A stretch of 46,187 bases of DNA from Branchiostoma floridae (lineage: Eukaryota; Chordata; Leptocardii; Amphioxiformes; Branchiostomatidae). A model generated the notes under the pieces. It saw only the letters and a program-made list of their open reading frames with translations. It was not told where the DNA came from and did not search any database. The stretch covers positions 172,375 to 218,561 of the forward strand of contig NW_023365837.1 of NCBI RefSeq assembly GCF_000003815.2. The letters are read 5' to 3'. The translations under genes were made by a program, and so were the position numbers. This document shows, one piece after another, positions 1-11,637 of the stretch. Position 1 is the stretch's first letter. Each line of letters starts with the position of its first letter.

Positions 1-5
1 TGTGC

Positions 6-55
6 GTAGCGCACGAACCCCCGAAGTAAGGGACTTCGGCCTTCTTCGGGGGGTT
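6..55. repeat. GC-rich hairpin at window start
   Basis: Inverted repeat with arms gaacccccgaag and cttcggggggttc around a short loop. It could be the end of a larger foldback element cut by the window edge. No gene is attached to it. Confidence 0.5.
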
Positions 56-336
56 CTTTTATGGAGGTCAGCAGCCAACCCTGGCACTGATAGCATTTTA
101 TAGTGCTGAAACTCTGGCAGTTTAAGGGTTTTAAGGCAATTACAAAGTACAGTTTCGCTCATGGCTGCTGAAAATTACTTATTTCATTTGTTACCAACAA
201 CAAGTTACCAACACTTTGACTTTTCAAATCAATTCTCAAGCGCTATAGACACACGTACATGCAGAGGTTTTGTTTATGGCTCCGTATTTTCTAATACACA
301 CTCGGAGTAATATACATGAGTGAGACACTATCCATG

Positions 337-554
337 TAACGCCATTTCACCTTTATCCGCTGGGTAACCTATATCCGTTGTTTGGCAAAACAGTGTATTT
401 CTAGTTTTAAACTGCAAAGTGGTAGTTTTAAACTGAAATGGACTGAAAACATTAAAATTTTAAACCAACGTCCGTCAACGTGATATCCCCAAATACCCTG
501 GTTTTAAAAGCAACGGATATAAGTTACCCAACGGCTAAAGGTGAACTAGCGTTA
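337..554. mobile_element. Foldback MITE, about 218 bp
   Basis: Terminal inverted repeats of about 43 bp: the left arm starts taacgccatttcacc and the right arm ends ggtgaactagcgtta, with matching ccgttg/caacgg inner ends. The interior is AT-rich without an ORF. The rest of 60-770 shows nothing coding. Confidence 0.6.
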
Positions 555-770
555 ACCATACAACCATGAAGAAATGAATACCGTCGCAGAGTCTAGCACA
601 TGTACTTGTATAACAATAACAACTCACCAACAACCGTTGAAAGGCGTATCAGTATTACGCTGAAACAAGTAATTCGATGAACCGCAACAGCATTCATGAT
701 GACAGGGCTTATAAAAACATAGCGGGGAGTCAGGACCACTTACGTCAGTAGGACCCACGCAGACACAGTG

Positions 771-1104
771 CAGGGCTCGAAATACTTTTTTTTATGCATA
801 CCAGGTAACACTGAAAATTACCTGCACCGGACAAATTTCACCTGCACCACTCTGAATTTAGGAAGTATGAATCATACTAAAATTGTTGAGGAACCATTGT
901 TTTTTTTTATACTTGATAGGTGGTAACATTCAATGCAGCTAATAACAATCCACATACACACCACAAACATCATTATGACATTTATGTATAAAACCCAGTA
1001 TATGGACCAGTGCAGGTTAGGGGCAGGTAGACACCAGAAATACCTGCACAGCTCCAATTTTACCTGCACTAACCTACATATGCAGGTGGTATTTCGAGCC
1101 TTGC
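771..1104. mobile_element. Non-autonomous element with GCAGGGCTCGAAATAC ends, copy 1
   Basis: Ends are imperfect inverted repeats (gcagggctcgaaatac at left, gtatttcgagccttgc at right). Inside, acctgcacc-type words recur near both ends. A second copy in reverse orientation lies at 17993-18313 and shares most of the interior, so this is a dispersed family. No transposase is present. Confidence 0.65.
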
Positions 1105-1375
1105 AGTGTATGGTCGTTCTCTATTAAACAAGCCTGAGGCCTGACTCTCAATAAAGCTATCCTGTCGAGAATCATTAATCATCAGTTTTGATGCGAGAAA
1201 CTAAATGTCATTTCTGCCCTGGTCATCAAAACATGATACATTACAAGTGACGCAAAATACAGTTCGCTGAACTACGTATACATTCATAAGAAAAACAATT
1301 GACATTCGAATTTCGTACTCAAAACGTTTACACTAACTATATGTATATACCAGGTAATATATAATACACCTATGC

Positions 1376-1381
1376 TTTATT
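1376..1381 (-). terminator. Poly(A) signal overlapping the stop codon of the 1380-2096 ORF
   Basis: On the minus strand the reading frame ends TTC-TAA and the sequence reads TAATAAAG, so the AATAAA hexamer begins inside the stop codon. If used, the 3' UTR would be only about 15-30 nt. Confidence 0.45.
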
Positions 1382-2096
1382 AGAAGGCTGTTTCGTTTGT
1401 AGAATTGTCCACTGCCCATTCTCTTTCCACCAGTTTCACCTCCAGACCCTCTCTGGTGCTGCCGATGCTGATCACTGACGATCTCTGTCTTCTCAGGACC
1501 GGTTTCTGGTGCGCTGAGCGATTTTGCGCGGCCTCGATCGTTGGAAGTCTCTTCCCTGTCGGCCTGGAACTTCCCTTCTCCGGTGCGTGTTTCGGCGGCT
1601 CTCCGGTGGTGTGGCGCCTCATCTCCACGTCTGCCTTGTTAGCGCTAGCACGGCTGATGTTGGCGGCGCCTCCAAACGTCGTCCCCGCCACAGTTTTCCT
1701 CCTTCCATCGCCCGAAAACGTGTTTGACCACACGAAATTCAGGCTGGGAGCGCCAGCACCCAGTCGGATGAACGGTGTTCCCGGCTGGTACCCGTAGGGC
1801 AGAATGGTGGCCGCCCGCTCAGCAGTCGGCTCTTTCTCTTCTTCCATAGGTGGTCGGTTCTCCTTTTGCTGTGAAAGGGCTGTCTTCTTGCGTTTCCTGA
1901 CTCCAACAGATTGACTACTAGTGGAAGGACCGTCCCGATCCTCTGCTGTTGCGATGCTTTCTTCGGTATGACCAGTGGCTGCCCCGCCGGCTGTATCAGA
2001 GTTGGCGGTACCTGGAGTGATTGCGATGCTGGGCACCAAGGGCCGAGGGTTCTCGCAGGGGGCCACTTCGTTCCTGTGGCTCAGATTGGACCCCAT
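1380..2096 (-). CDS. Hypothetical 238-aa basic protein, intronless, possible N-myristoylation
   Basis: One uninterrupted reading frame of 238 codons starts in a good context (AAACCATGG). I do not recognise the family. The N-terminus MGSNLS fits an N-myristoylation signal (Gly2, Ser6). A basic cluster RKRKK (residues 67-71) could be a nuclear signal, KEN at 79-81 resembles an APC/C degron, and RRQRSS near 202-207 resembles a basophilic kinase site. The middle (about 96-145) is Gly/Pro/aromatic-rich and the rest looks disordered. GC content is above the flanks, which supports coding. It could also be the large exon of a longer gene, because no promoter or intron is obvious. The antisense frames over it are shadows. 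Confidence 0.5.
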   Translation of the reverse strand: MGSNLSHRNEVAPCENPRPLVPSIAITPGTANSDTAGGAATGHTEESIATAEDRDGPSTSSQSVGVRKRKKTALSQQKENRPPMEEEKEPTAERAATILPYGYQPGTPFIRLGAGAPSLNFVWSNTFSGDGRRKTVAGTTFGGAANISRASANKADVEMRRHTTGEPPKHAPEKGSSRPTGKRLPTIEAAQNRSAHQKPVLRRQRSSVISIGSTREGLEVKLVEREWAVDNSTNETAF

Positions 2097-2099
2097 GGT

Positions 2100-2571
2100 T
2101 TCCGCACGACTCTACCAGCACCACAATAAACCAAATTTACTTGCTCACAGCGGCCGTGTCTGTTGTGAAAGCTTATATGGCATTACGTCTATCAAGCGGC
2201 GCCGAAGGGCAAAGGCTGTGCTCTGATCATAATCATATTCCTGGCCGCCACATGAACATCTGAGCAGGAAGCGACTAACGGCGGAGGCGTGACTCCTCTA
2301 ATGCGCAGAGGCTAAGCGAAAAAGCTATTTTCTTCTCACCGACCGTCTGATCATAACCTGGGTCTACCGCGCTACCTTCAGGGCAATGGCTGTGGGTGGT
2401 GTGGCACAACTGATGATTTTATATCAAGTTTATTTGCAAAATCATGCCAGAAGGCTAATTGCAGGAACATTCTCGAGGGAAACAAAATACAATGTAGTAC
2501 ATAGCACTAATGTCTATTCAGCTGAAGTTGCATCTTATTATTGGATTTGACTTCTTCTTGGAACGCAGTGG
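2100..2571. other. No gene seen
   Basis: This stretch is the 5' flank of the minus-strand ORF ending at 2096 and, from about 2400, sequence that may be the 3' UTR of the LINE fragment at 2572-2895. I see no RNA gene or clear promoter. Confidence 0.4.
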
Positions 2572-2895
2572 TTAATGAACTGTCCCATACCCTGCAGAAT
2601 AAGTGGGTTTTGTGACTTCAGCAAAAAATGTAGTCTTTTGGTGATGTCCTAGGTTGCAAAAACTGGGTGAAATTGTAGCGATTGTTTGGAATAATCGGTT
2701 TCTTTCAACCTCATAGTGAGGACACTGACTAATAAAATGTACTTCATTTTCCACAGCATTCATTGAGCAATATTTACAAAATCTCTTGTGGACAGGTAGC
2801 TTTTTATAGCGACCTCTTTCAATTTCTAATGGGTGTGCACTAATTCTTAATTTACATATGGCAGACCTTTTTATACCATGATGATCGAGAAACAT
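2572..2895 (-). pseudogene. 3' fragment of a non-LTR retrotransposon (post-RT zinc-knuckle region)
   Basis: A 107-codon frame encodes a C-terminal piece typical of LINE ORF2 proteins of marine invertebrates. It reads LRISAHPLEIERGRY, then a FCKYC pair and HFISQCPHY, giving C-x2-C...H-x4-C spacing, followed by VERNRLF. The reverse transcriptase and endonuclease domains are absent, so this is a 5'-truncated copy. 2896-3700 upstream shows no continuation. Family assignment rests on motif memory; clade (CR1, L2 or other) cannot be told. Confidence 0.7.
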
Positions 2896-3719
2896 ATGCT
2901 TACGAGTTCACATGTGATCACGCACTGATAGTCACTGCAAGCCTTACTGGCTGTAATTTCAGTTTGAATTTCCATTGCTTTCTCTTAAATTGGATTAAGA
3001 AATAATGTCACTAGTCTAACTAGACAGTTTCTAAATGGTAAAATTGACATCTGTGTGGTAGCCACGACTGTAGTTGTCAACTTTATAAATGTTACACCAG
3101 TCGACCACACTAGTGTCACATTGTGCACCTCATCTTGAATACAGAAATAAAAGACTTATTGACTTTGGTGCCATATTCTGTCGCTTGAATTCTCGTTACA
3201 ACGTTTATGGTGTCTATTTTGAAAATCTAGCAATTTCATTTTTTTAACCATCTAGTTTTTTTCTCCCTCTCGCATTATATTTGGAGTCTGCAGAGGATGT
3301 TATACATAAAATTTATCAAAAACAAAACAAAACACAGACCTCGATTAGAAGATATACGCGTGTACATGAAATGAATTCGCTATGCCATTTATCGCGTAGG
3401 TGTCTGTTTTTGTGGTAATTTTAGACCTAACATGCACGGTTAAGTCGCCGTATTACCGCCATCCCTCCAACGTTTTTCTCTGCACTTTTGGTCCACCTTG
3501 AAATATCACGCTGGATTATAGTCTTTGTTTCCCATTTCAGATAAAAATGTACCGCTAAGCCAGGCTAAGCACGGCCATTAAGAATCTAAAAAGGGCCACA
3601 GAGCTAGGGGATCATGTTTTTAACCTTTAGGCCATGTTAATACAATTATATAGATGACATCAAAGTGTGTATCAATTTTCATCTGTTTCTGGAATTCGAA
3701 AGAAAGGTTTTTGACCATA
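2896..3719. other. No gene seen
   Basis: AT-rich sequence with stops in all frames. It precedes the left arm of the large inverted repeat. No RNA gene or clear element ends were found. Confidence 0.4.
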
Positions 3720-5125
3720 CTAGTCCATGGGCCAGCACCCCAAATTTCACATATCGGTACCCTCCGGGGTGGCAAATTCTCCTTGTTATTTTTGAATAGT
3801 AGAAGGCCTGTGGCATATATTTTGACGTGATAGCCATTCTGGTATGGTAGCTTTCTACCGGCTATCAGCCTTCGAACCTATCACCACCTAAATGATCTGG
3901 AAATGTCGTGTCTTCAACAAGGGGGGAGGGGCAAAAAATTAAACATCAATGTTTTTCCACGAAAATTCACAGGCAGGTAGAACCTGCTAAGAGGATCATA
4001 AAAATATAAATTGATTTTCGATATTGTGATTCAACACGAAATTATGACCGCCTAAAATCATATTTTTGGTGATTTTCTGGTGAAAAATATATACTTTACT
4101 TTCCAATATCGTTCATTTATTAACATTACCTATGGGGCCTTGCCTGATGAGTTAGACTTACCGTACGTATCGTTCTCTGCATATTAAGCTTTAAATGATC
4201 GAAATCCATCAATGAAATCCGGAGATATGAATGTGTGAAGAATGACACAAAAACCCGTATCCATGCCTACTTCTCCATACTGTGATTTGGGCGTGCCTCT
4301 TACTCTTTTTTTCTTCGATNNNNNNNNNNNNNNNNNNNNNNNNNNNNNNNNNNNNNNNNNNNNNNNNNNNNNNNNNNNNNNNNNNNNNNNNNNNNNNNNN
4401 NNNNNNNNNNNNNNNNNNNNNNNNNNNNNNNNNNNNNNNNNNNNNNNNNNNNNNNNNNNNNNNNNNNNNNNNNNNNNNNNNNNNNNNNNNNNNNNNNNNN
4501 NNNNNNNNNNNNNNNNNNNNNNNNNNNNNNNNNNNNNNNNNNNNNNNNNNGCTCTGATTACATCAGTAGAATAACAAGAAATAGTGTTAAAATGTTTAAC
4601 ATGTTACAGATACAGAAATGTGCTTTTTTACGTCATATCTTTCAGAATCGTTAGCAAAACTGTTGCTAAGGCCGTTGCTAAGGGTGTACCCAGTCATGTT
4701 TCAAGCCAAAAACAGCAGAGAGTCAAGTTCTCTGACACGTGATTTTGCTCCTGTCATCTTGTAAATCATACTTAACTGTGAAAAATATCATAATTGATTG
4801 GAAATGTTAATTTGGGCTCTACATGGGGGTTATAAGGATACCTGAAAATGAATTACCTTGATTTTACACTTTTTTTACAGATCTTTTGCTCTTTTTCGTC
4901 ATTTAGTAGATACCTCAGCGTATATCTAGTATGTCGTACACAATGAAAAAGGCTCTGCATGGGGGTTACCAGGGTACCACATGTGACACCGTTTAATACA
5001 CAGGATACGTAGATGCAGGACTGTGTCATGCATATTGACAATTTATCTAGAAACAAGACCACAACAAAAGGTCAAGAACAAGGCTACTCTGGTATGAATA
5101 CAAGTATATTATACTTTTCTTGATC
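3720..5125. repeat. Left arm of a 6.4-kb inverted repeat
   Basis: This arm matches the reverse complement of 8918-10093 over most of its length, with small indels. Landmarks: tagtccatgggccag near 3720, ggtggcaaattctcc near 3770, the gaccgcctaaaatcatat stretch near 4050, gttgctaaggccgttgctaa near 4665, and aaaggctctgcatgggggtt near 4950. It contains the N gap 4320-4550 and about 70 bp before the gap that the right arm lacks. No coding content. Confidence 0.85.
4320..4550. other. Assembly gap (N)
   Basis: A run of 231 N lies inside the left arm of the large inverted repeat. Frames that cross it are artefacts. Confidence 0.99.
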
Positions 5126-6522
5126 ATGTTCTTTGACACATAATTTTGCTACTCTTATCTTGACAGAATTGTGACAGTCTTGTTCACTTTTGTACATATG
5201 AGCACCTTAAAAATATGATTATATGAGAAACCAGGCATACTATGCTGAGGTCGGAAGATCGAAATCGGCCAAATTGAGTAATTCTTTGTGATAGGTATGT
5301 GGAACTATGAACAGCCATATGATAAACCCTCGAGTGTTTCCGTTATTGACGCCTGGGCCGCCCTAAGAGGCCCTTAAAAATCAAACAATTTATTGCCGAA
5401 AATTACTGAAATTACGATGGCTACCCTCATAGATCTAGATTAATATAATAAATGAAGATGTGAAGAAGTTTTGTATTTCCACATAGGAAATGGGTTCCTT
5501 TCTTTTACAGCCCAACAGGTGAGGATAAAGAGGATTTGATTAGATTTGAGAGGATGTAATAGGGGGTTACCTGATTGACTAAAAGCAGAGTTTTAATCTC
5601 TCAGAATTTTAGTCATTTCTAAGGCGTAATACCTCCCATGCTTCCTCTTTACATTGAAGGTAATGCACCTTGTGTATGTATTATTGTTGATGGAAAGAGG
5701 AAAATCTACTTAATGAAGAAATATTATTTGTTGTCTTAATGGGCCACACAGAAGACGAGCCAGATCAGGGTATTAGCGGCTTTTGTGGGGTTTGGGACCA
5801 TGATAAATCGGGTACTGAGAGGAGGTAAGTTATGGAAACATTTGGTATAGCTGTGAAAACCACACATAAACCATCGTGTAAACTTAATCTGGTCACAATA
5901 ATGAAAAGGGCTCTGTATGGACATATAAGATACAGATCACGTAGGTGTGGAGCTAGCTCATATTGAGAATCAATTTAGAAAGACCAATTACAAGCTTGAG
6001 GTGAGTAATAAAATGAAATTCGTAAGTTACTTGAAAGTTTGTACAAACGTCTTGATCAATTAGAGTATACTGCGGGTGCGATGGTGTGTTTAATCTCCCA
6101 CCGTGCCATACCAAAGACATTTTGAATGGGACACACTGCCTTCTCTGCTAGGCACTCAGCACGTCAGTTTGATACATACACAAACACTCACTACTAACAG
6201 CAGACGTGCCCCACTGTAGTAATTTGAACAGCTGTGTGGCCTAAGGGATTAGGAATGGAGATGGGCGCCACCAATAAGTGATTCGCGGAGGACTTGATCT
6301 TACTAATACCAACAATAGCCATTGTGAACGATGAGCAGAGATAGACGATAGTCTTTCTAAAGGACAAATGATCTGTGAATAGCTTTATCATGTTGGTACG
6401 TGTACGTGTACTGGATAAAGATACTTTTATTTCACAACCCTTGTTTTATTTTCACCCCGTTTCGGTGATCGTCTGTCACAATCCTCAGGGCAATTCTGAC
6501 TGGTGTACTGTACTGCAGCTAT
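5126..6522. other. Spacer inside the large inverted repeat, no gene seen
   Basis: Only short frames are present, with no domain, splice pattern or RNA motif I can support. Confidence 0.4.
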
Positions 6523-6531
6523 AGTCGTTGC

Positions 6532-6766
6532 TAGCCTCCATAGCAGGCTCTCTATGGCCTTTTTTTACACTTTGCTGNNNNNNNNNNNNNNNNNNNNNNN
6601 NNNNNNNNNNNNNNNNNNNNNNNNNNNNNNNNNNNNNNNNNNNNNNNNNNNNNNNNNNNNNNNNNNNNNNNNNNNNNAGAGAGGCCAGCAAGAAGCGACC
6701 CAGTACAAAAAGAAATTGCCAGCAAAAGTGCCAAAAAAGGCCATAGAGAGCCTGCTATGAAGGCTA
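6532..6766. mobile_element. Foldback element with 9-bp target duplication
   Basis: Inverted ends tagcctccatagcaggctct and its complement ...agcctgctatgaaggcta. Flanks are agtcgttgc (6523-6531) and agtcgttac (6767-6775), a 9-bp duplication with one mismatch, which suggests a Mutator-like origin. A 100-N gap (6578-6677) sits in the loop. A related copy is at 31915-32073. Confidence 0.7.
6578..6677. other. Assembly gap (100 N)
   Basis: A run of exactly 100 N in the loop of a foldback element; the true loop length is unknown. Confidence 0.99.
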
Positions 6767-6826
6767 AGTCGTTACCACTTACGGATGCAAATACATCATT
6801 GGAAATCAAGCAAGGACTGTGAAATA

Positions 6827-7250
6827 CAGTAGAAGCCGCTTAATTGCACACCCCATTTGCCAATTATCCGCCTGGTGCAATGATGCGAAGTTATCCAGCT
6901 GGACCGCATCAGTTCGGGATTTTGGGATTCCGTGCAATTAACAGAAGTGTGCGGTAATACATTGTACGATTAACTGGCTTCTATTGTAGCTTTTATATAA
7001 AAGTACAAAAGATGTTTATTATCTAAGTACAAGATGTTTGGGAAGAATGGTATTATCACAAAGGAACACAAGCATCGACTATATTTACCGATAGTTTTGA
7101 ATAGTTCAGTTTATTTATTTATAGTTAATTGCGCGGAATCCCCAAATCCCAAACCTTTGCAGTCCAGCTGGATAACTTCGCATTATTGCACCATGCGAAT
7201 TGCACAAAATATGCTGGCAAATGGGATGTGCAATTAAGCGGCTTCTACAG
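6827..7250. mobile_element. Pogo/Tigger-like MITE, 424 bp
   Basis: Starts CAGTAGAAGCCGCTTAATTG and ends with the near-complement caattaagcggcttctacag, flanked by TA on both sides (6825-6826, 7251-7252). CAG ends, TA duplication and the GCTTAATTGC word fit the pogo/Tigger branch of Tc1-mariner. Inner inverted stretches (gtccagctggataacttcgc and complement) extend the foldback. No transposase frame. Confidence 0.8.
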
Positions 7251-7380
7251 TATCAAGAAATAAATGCAAAAGCTCATGCAAGTAGGTGGAGGAAAAGCAG
7301 TGTTCCAACTGCTGCAAAATTGATAGCATCAATGAAGACTCACATAAGACAGTATGTTATGAAAAACATGGAGTCTTAAC

Positions 7381-7816
7381 TAGGGCTGGGTATCGGTACA
7401 GCGTACCGGTACAAAACCGGTTTTTCTTATTGGACCGGTCCAGAAAAACCGGACCTGAAAAAATGAGGTGGACCGGATGTTGGACCGATTAGAAAATTAA
7501 CAGATTATTTTATCAGGCATTCACACGTTTTGGCGCTTGCAGGTGGAAGAAAATAACGAGTGAACTAGAGTAGAGTTTAGTAAGTAGTAATTTCTACCAA
7601 GTTTTACATCCAATCATACAGGAGCAGTTAGCGTTGTAGGATTTTAAAACGCCAGTGTAAGTCTAATATTCCACCAAATAGATTTCTTTGTAGTGAAATG
7701 GACCATTGGTATGAGTCATACTGAATCAGGTCCAGGTTCAGGTCCGGACCTGGACCTGATCCTCTGGACCTGAACCGGACCTGGACCTGAATTTTCTGTA
7801 CCGGTACCCAGCCCTA
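7381..7816. mobile_element. hAT-like non-autonomous element, 436 bp
   Basis: Inverted ends tagggctgggtatcggtac and gtaccggtacccagcccta. The flanks are a perfect 8-bp duplication gtcttaac (7373-7380 and 7817-7824), diagnostic of hAT-type integration. Inside, ggaccggtcc and ggtccaggttcaggtcc words repeat in clusters. The perfect duplication suggests a fairly recent insertion. Confidence 0.88.
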
Positions 7817-7824
7817 GTCTTAAC

Positions 7825-8917
7825 CATTGAAGGCATACAGTCATATGGAGGCATAAGGGCTGTAGAATAGCCCAACATGCAAAACAAGGAGGTAATGCAA
7901 GACAAAAATAGGAAGATGCCAAATCATTAAACAATTTCTTGTTTTAACCTGATGAAGACATGCGAGACTGGAAAGCCTTTGGTGTTGTGGTGGAGAAGTG
8001 GTGACCTTTACCACAGTGCCACAGACTAATGACCTTCCAACATCGCAACACCGGTCGGTACTGGCCACACACAAGTCACATCACCTCCTTTCTGACAGGA
8101 GACATGCCCATTTTCTACATTGTATGAAATATCTAATGTCCGTGTGAACGTTCCCTCGGACCAGTATCTCAGACATGCCCAACGTTGAACCAGAGGAAGT
8201 CCGACTTGTGACTTCCACACTTGACTCAAAATGTCAGTTCATTCCGACGAAGGACGTAACGTTATGTTCTTGCTTGGAGGTGATAGAGGAGAAAGGCGAG
8301 TGGCAGGCACTGTGAAATATGTATACACTAACATATTGACTACAATCATCTTGTAATGTTTGAAGACTTCAATTTTTTGCGAACTGGCAAAAACCTAAGG
8401 CCTCCAATCGTCAAAGCTATTAAAGGCAACTAAAACGTATATCAGACCATTTTCATATGCCCGTTACAGGCTCAATGACAAAGAAAATTCCATTGGGCAT
8501 TGAAGACCATCCTAGTTTTAGGCACATGCACATGTGGAAATTTGTAGGTTGCAAGTTTTGTAATTTTTACAACAGTGTAAAAAAAGGCATAGGTAGTTTT
8601 GTATCCAGTGTGTCAAGTTTTACAAACCTGCCAGAATCTTCAGTTAGCTACGTTTTACACTAGATATTACACTGTTCCATTCTAACGGGTCTCCATACAT
8701 GAAAAGTTTGTTATAGACTTTGTTTTTGGTTTGACCTTATGTTAACAAATGAATGGTCAGGCATAATAACACACCATTAGACTAAGTGTGTTGCAGTTTG
8801 TCCAACGCAGCAAACCTGCACTGTACCTGATATATAGTCAATGAGGTTATATAGACATGTCTAGATATGCCTATATATGTCGATATGACCTCCTTTATAA
8901 TGTATATCATCATTCAT
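7825..8917. other. Spacer between hAT-like element and right inverted arm
   Basis: No gene can be supported. A 68-codon frame at 8457-8663 shows no recognisable domain and could be chance or a decayed mobile-element piece. Confidence 0.4.
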
Positions 8918-10093
8918 CAAGAAAAGTACATATATACTTGTATTCATACCAGAGTAGTCTTGTTCTTGACCTTTTGTTATGCCTTATGGTCTTGTTTCTA
9001 GATAAATTTTCAATATGCATGACGCAGTCTTGCATCCACGTATCCTGTATCACATATGTGGAGCCCTGGTAACCCCCATGCAGAGCCTTTTTCATTGTGT
9101 ACGACATACTAGATATACGCTGTGAATTTTAGTAAGGTATCTACTAAATGACGAAAAAGAGCAAAAGATTTGTAAAAAAAATTAAAAGCCCAAATTAACA
9201 TTTCCAATCAATTCTGATATTTTTCACAGTTAAGTATGATTTATAAGATGGCAGGAGCAAAATCACGTGTCAGAGAACTTGACTCTCTGCTGTTTTTGTC
9301 TTGAAACATGACTGGGTACACCCTTAGCAACAGCCTTAGCAACAGTTTTGCTAACGATTCTGAAAGATATGACGTAAAAAAGCACATTTCTGTATCTGTA
9401 ACATGTTAAACATTTTAACACTATTTCTTGTTATTCTACTGATGTAATCAGAGCAAAACACTACAGAAAAGTAAGTTCTTTGCATCAGTTTTGTTGTGGA
9501 GTACGATCTGAAACCTCCTTAACAACAGCCTTAGCAACGGCCTTAGCAACGATATTGTCACTATAAGCTGGCAGATGTGTCATTCTTCACACTTTCATAT
9601 CTCCGGATTTCATTGATGTATTTCGATCATTTAAAGCTTAATATGCAGAGAACGATACGTACGGTAAGTCTAACTCATCAGGCAAGGCCCCATAGGTAAT
9701 GTGAATAAATGAACGATATTGGAAAGTAAAGTATATATTTTTCACCAGAAAATCACCAAAAATATGATTTTAGGCGGTCATAATTTCGTGTTGAATCACA
9801 ATATCGAAAATCAATTTATATTTTTATGATCCTCTTAGCAGGTTCTACCTGCCTGTGAATTTTCGTGGAAAAACATTGATGTTTAATTTTTTGCCCCTCC
9901 CCCCTTGTTGAAGACACGACATTTCCAGATCATTTAGGTGGTGATAGGTTCGAAGGCTGATAGCCGGTAGAAAGCTACCATATCAGAATGGCTATCACGT
10001 CAAAATATATGCCACAGGCCTTCTACTATTCAAAAATAACAAGGAGAATTTGCCACCTCGGAGGTACCGATTTTTCCTCTGGCCCATGGACTA
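8918..10093. repeat. Right arm of the 6.4-kb inverted repeat
   Basis: Reverse complement of the left arm at 3720-5125. The inner end starts near catcaagaaaagta (8927) and the outer end is ctggcccatggacta (10079-10093). The arm holds a cluster of gcaacagccttagcaac-type words near 9330 and 9525. The short frames inside are not supported as genes. Confidence 0.85.
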
Positions 10094-10429
10094 TACGGAA
10101 GAACGTAAGGTTTTTGACCATACGGTAGAACTGCAAAATGAGCAAATCTATGTCGCTTATTGCAAAAAACATATATTACATTACAAAACGGATATTAATG
10201 TCGTACAATGCGAAACTTCCAACGTCAAAGAATATGTGAAATAGTAAAAAAAAAAGAATATATAGTTCGGAATACCATACCCTCTGTGTTCAGTTATCTT
10301 TCAAATCTTACTTATATTTCATAATGAAGGCAAGTCTTTTTTTGCCAAACTTTGCATTAGCTATTGGCAAGACAGATCCAGAGTTTTCGAAAATAGTTTT
10401 ATCAGGTTGGTAGATCATAAGATGTTTGT

Positions 10430-10830
10430 TCGCTTTTGCGGCGAGAACACAATCCCAAACGTGACTACGTTTGTATCCCCCCTCGTTCCGGTTTAAATTT
10501 ATCACTAGGTTTGACTTCCTTATCCAGACTGCTTCTTTGATCCACCGGGCGTCTGTTGTCTTCTCTATCTGTTACCTTGGCCCTTCCTAGTCAATGCCGC
10601 AGTTATTCCTACCAATGTGGTCTGTGATTGCGTTTTTCTTCTTCTCTTTCTGTGCCTATCTTTTTTTAGACCTTATGTATCTGATAATGTTCAGTTGTCA
10701 GTCTCTTTTCAGTGCTCCTTTAATCTATAGTCCCAAACGTGCTTCGAATTTGATCTCCCCTATGTATATACTTCGTCACAACTCTTGCACGGGATCCGGT
10801 ATACACAGCCTGTTTTGTGTGGGTCCGTCT
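10430..10830 (-). pseudogene. Decayed Penelope-like element, GIY-YIG endonuclease region
   Basis: Minus-strand fragments, broken by stops and frameshifts, read in order: YIGEIKFEARL (GIY-YIG-like), NAITDHIGRNN, TDARWIKEAVWIRKSN, and NEGGYKRSHVWD. This order is typical of the GIY-YIG domain that follows the reverse transcriptase in Penelope-like elements and related retroelements. The reverse transcriptase is not seen. The 65-codon frame at 10308-10505 is its last readable piece. Confidence 0.7.
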
Positions 10831-10850
10831 GCTTGTTTTGGGTGATAGCA

Positions 10851-11016
10851 GGCTTCTAAGTGTTTATTTGAACAAAAGCGCCCCCTACAATGGCTAATAT
10901 TGCGTCGAGAAGCAGAACTACACTTAGAAGCTCGATCTGAGGACCGTATATCTCACATTCCCACAAGGCAGACTAGAAGTCTTAGATCTTTTATGCTAAA
11001 CCCCATAAGATCTAAG
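10851..11016. repeat. Two adjacent short hairpins
   Basis: First hairpin: gcttctaagtg near 10852 pairs with cacttagaagc near 10920. Second: gtcttagatcttttatg pairs with taagatctaagac at about 10979-11016. Both may be remnants of foldback elements. The tagcc-gccaaagggag word then occurs twice near 11152-11187. Confidence 0.5.
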
Positions 11017-11637
11017 ACGTCAGCATCAGTCACACGTACATTCACAGACTCAGGTTAGTATCTGGAAAGTTGGCTGCTGACCTGCGTTGTTTTGTCGAGT
11101 TAGCAGCACAACGGTGCCTTAGAGAAAAAAAATCATAGCTTGCAAAGGAGTATAGCCGGCCAAAGGGAGATAGCCAGCCAAAGGGAGTCAAATGGGCGCC
11201 GTATCATCCCGGGCGGATTGCCCGGCCTGGTCCGGACCAGGTCCACTCTCTCCTTCTAGACAGCTCTGTCCCCCATAGCTTCCTCGGACACTTATGCCCC
11301 AACCCCACATCACGAGCAAGTTGGTCTAATAGTTGACTAACAAAAGCCGGATGTACGCTGTGCAATATTCACTTGTCTTGTCTCTTACACACACAACTGA
11401 TTATATGGCTTGTATTAAACTCCTCTGGCATATTATCTGTTCATTTGGCCCGATGGAAGCGTGTTTCAGGGGGTCCGTCCGACTTTCTTTACGGCGCTTC
11501 CGTGCTGCCCACCCGCCCAGTAATGAAATAGTCGATGCCGGGGATTTTTTTACGGGGGTGGTTTCAGTTTTATAGCTGCCGAAGCTCCGTTGTCGGCGGA
11601 AGTTTTAATAGCTGAAAAGGCAGACTATCAGAAACAG

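Noticed and set aside
1405-2263. Plus-strand frames of 67-130 codons
   Set aside because: They are antisense shadows of the 238-codon minus-strand frame, with poorer composition and context.
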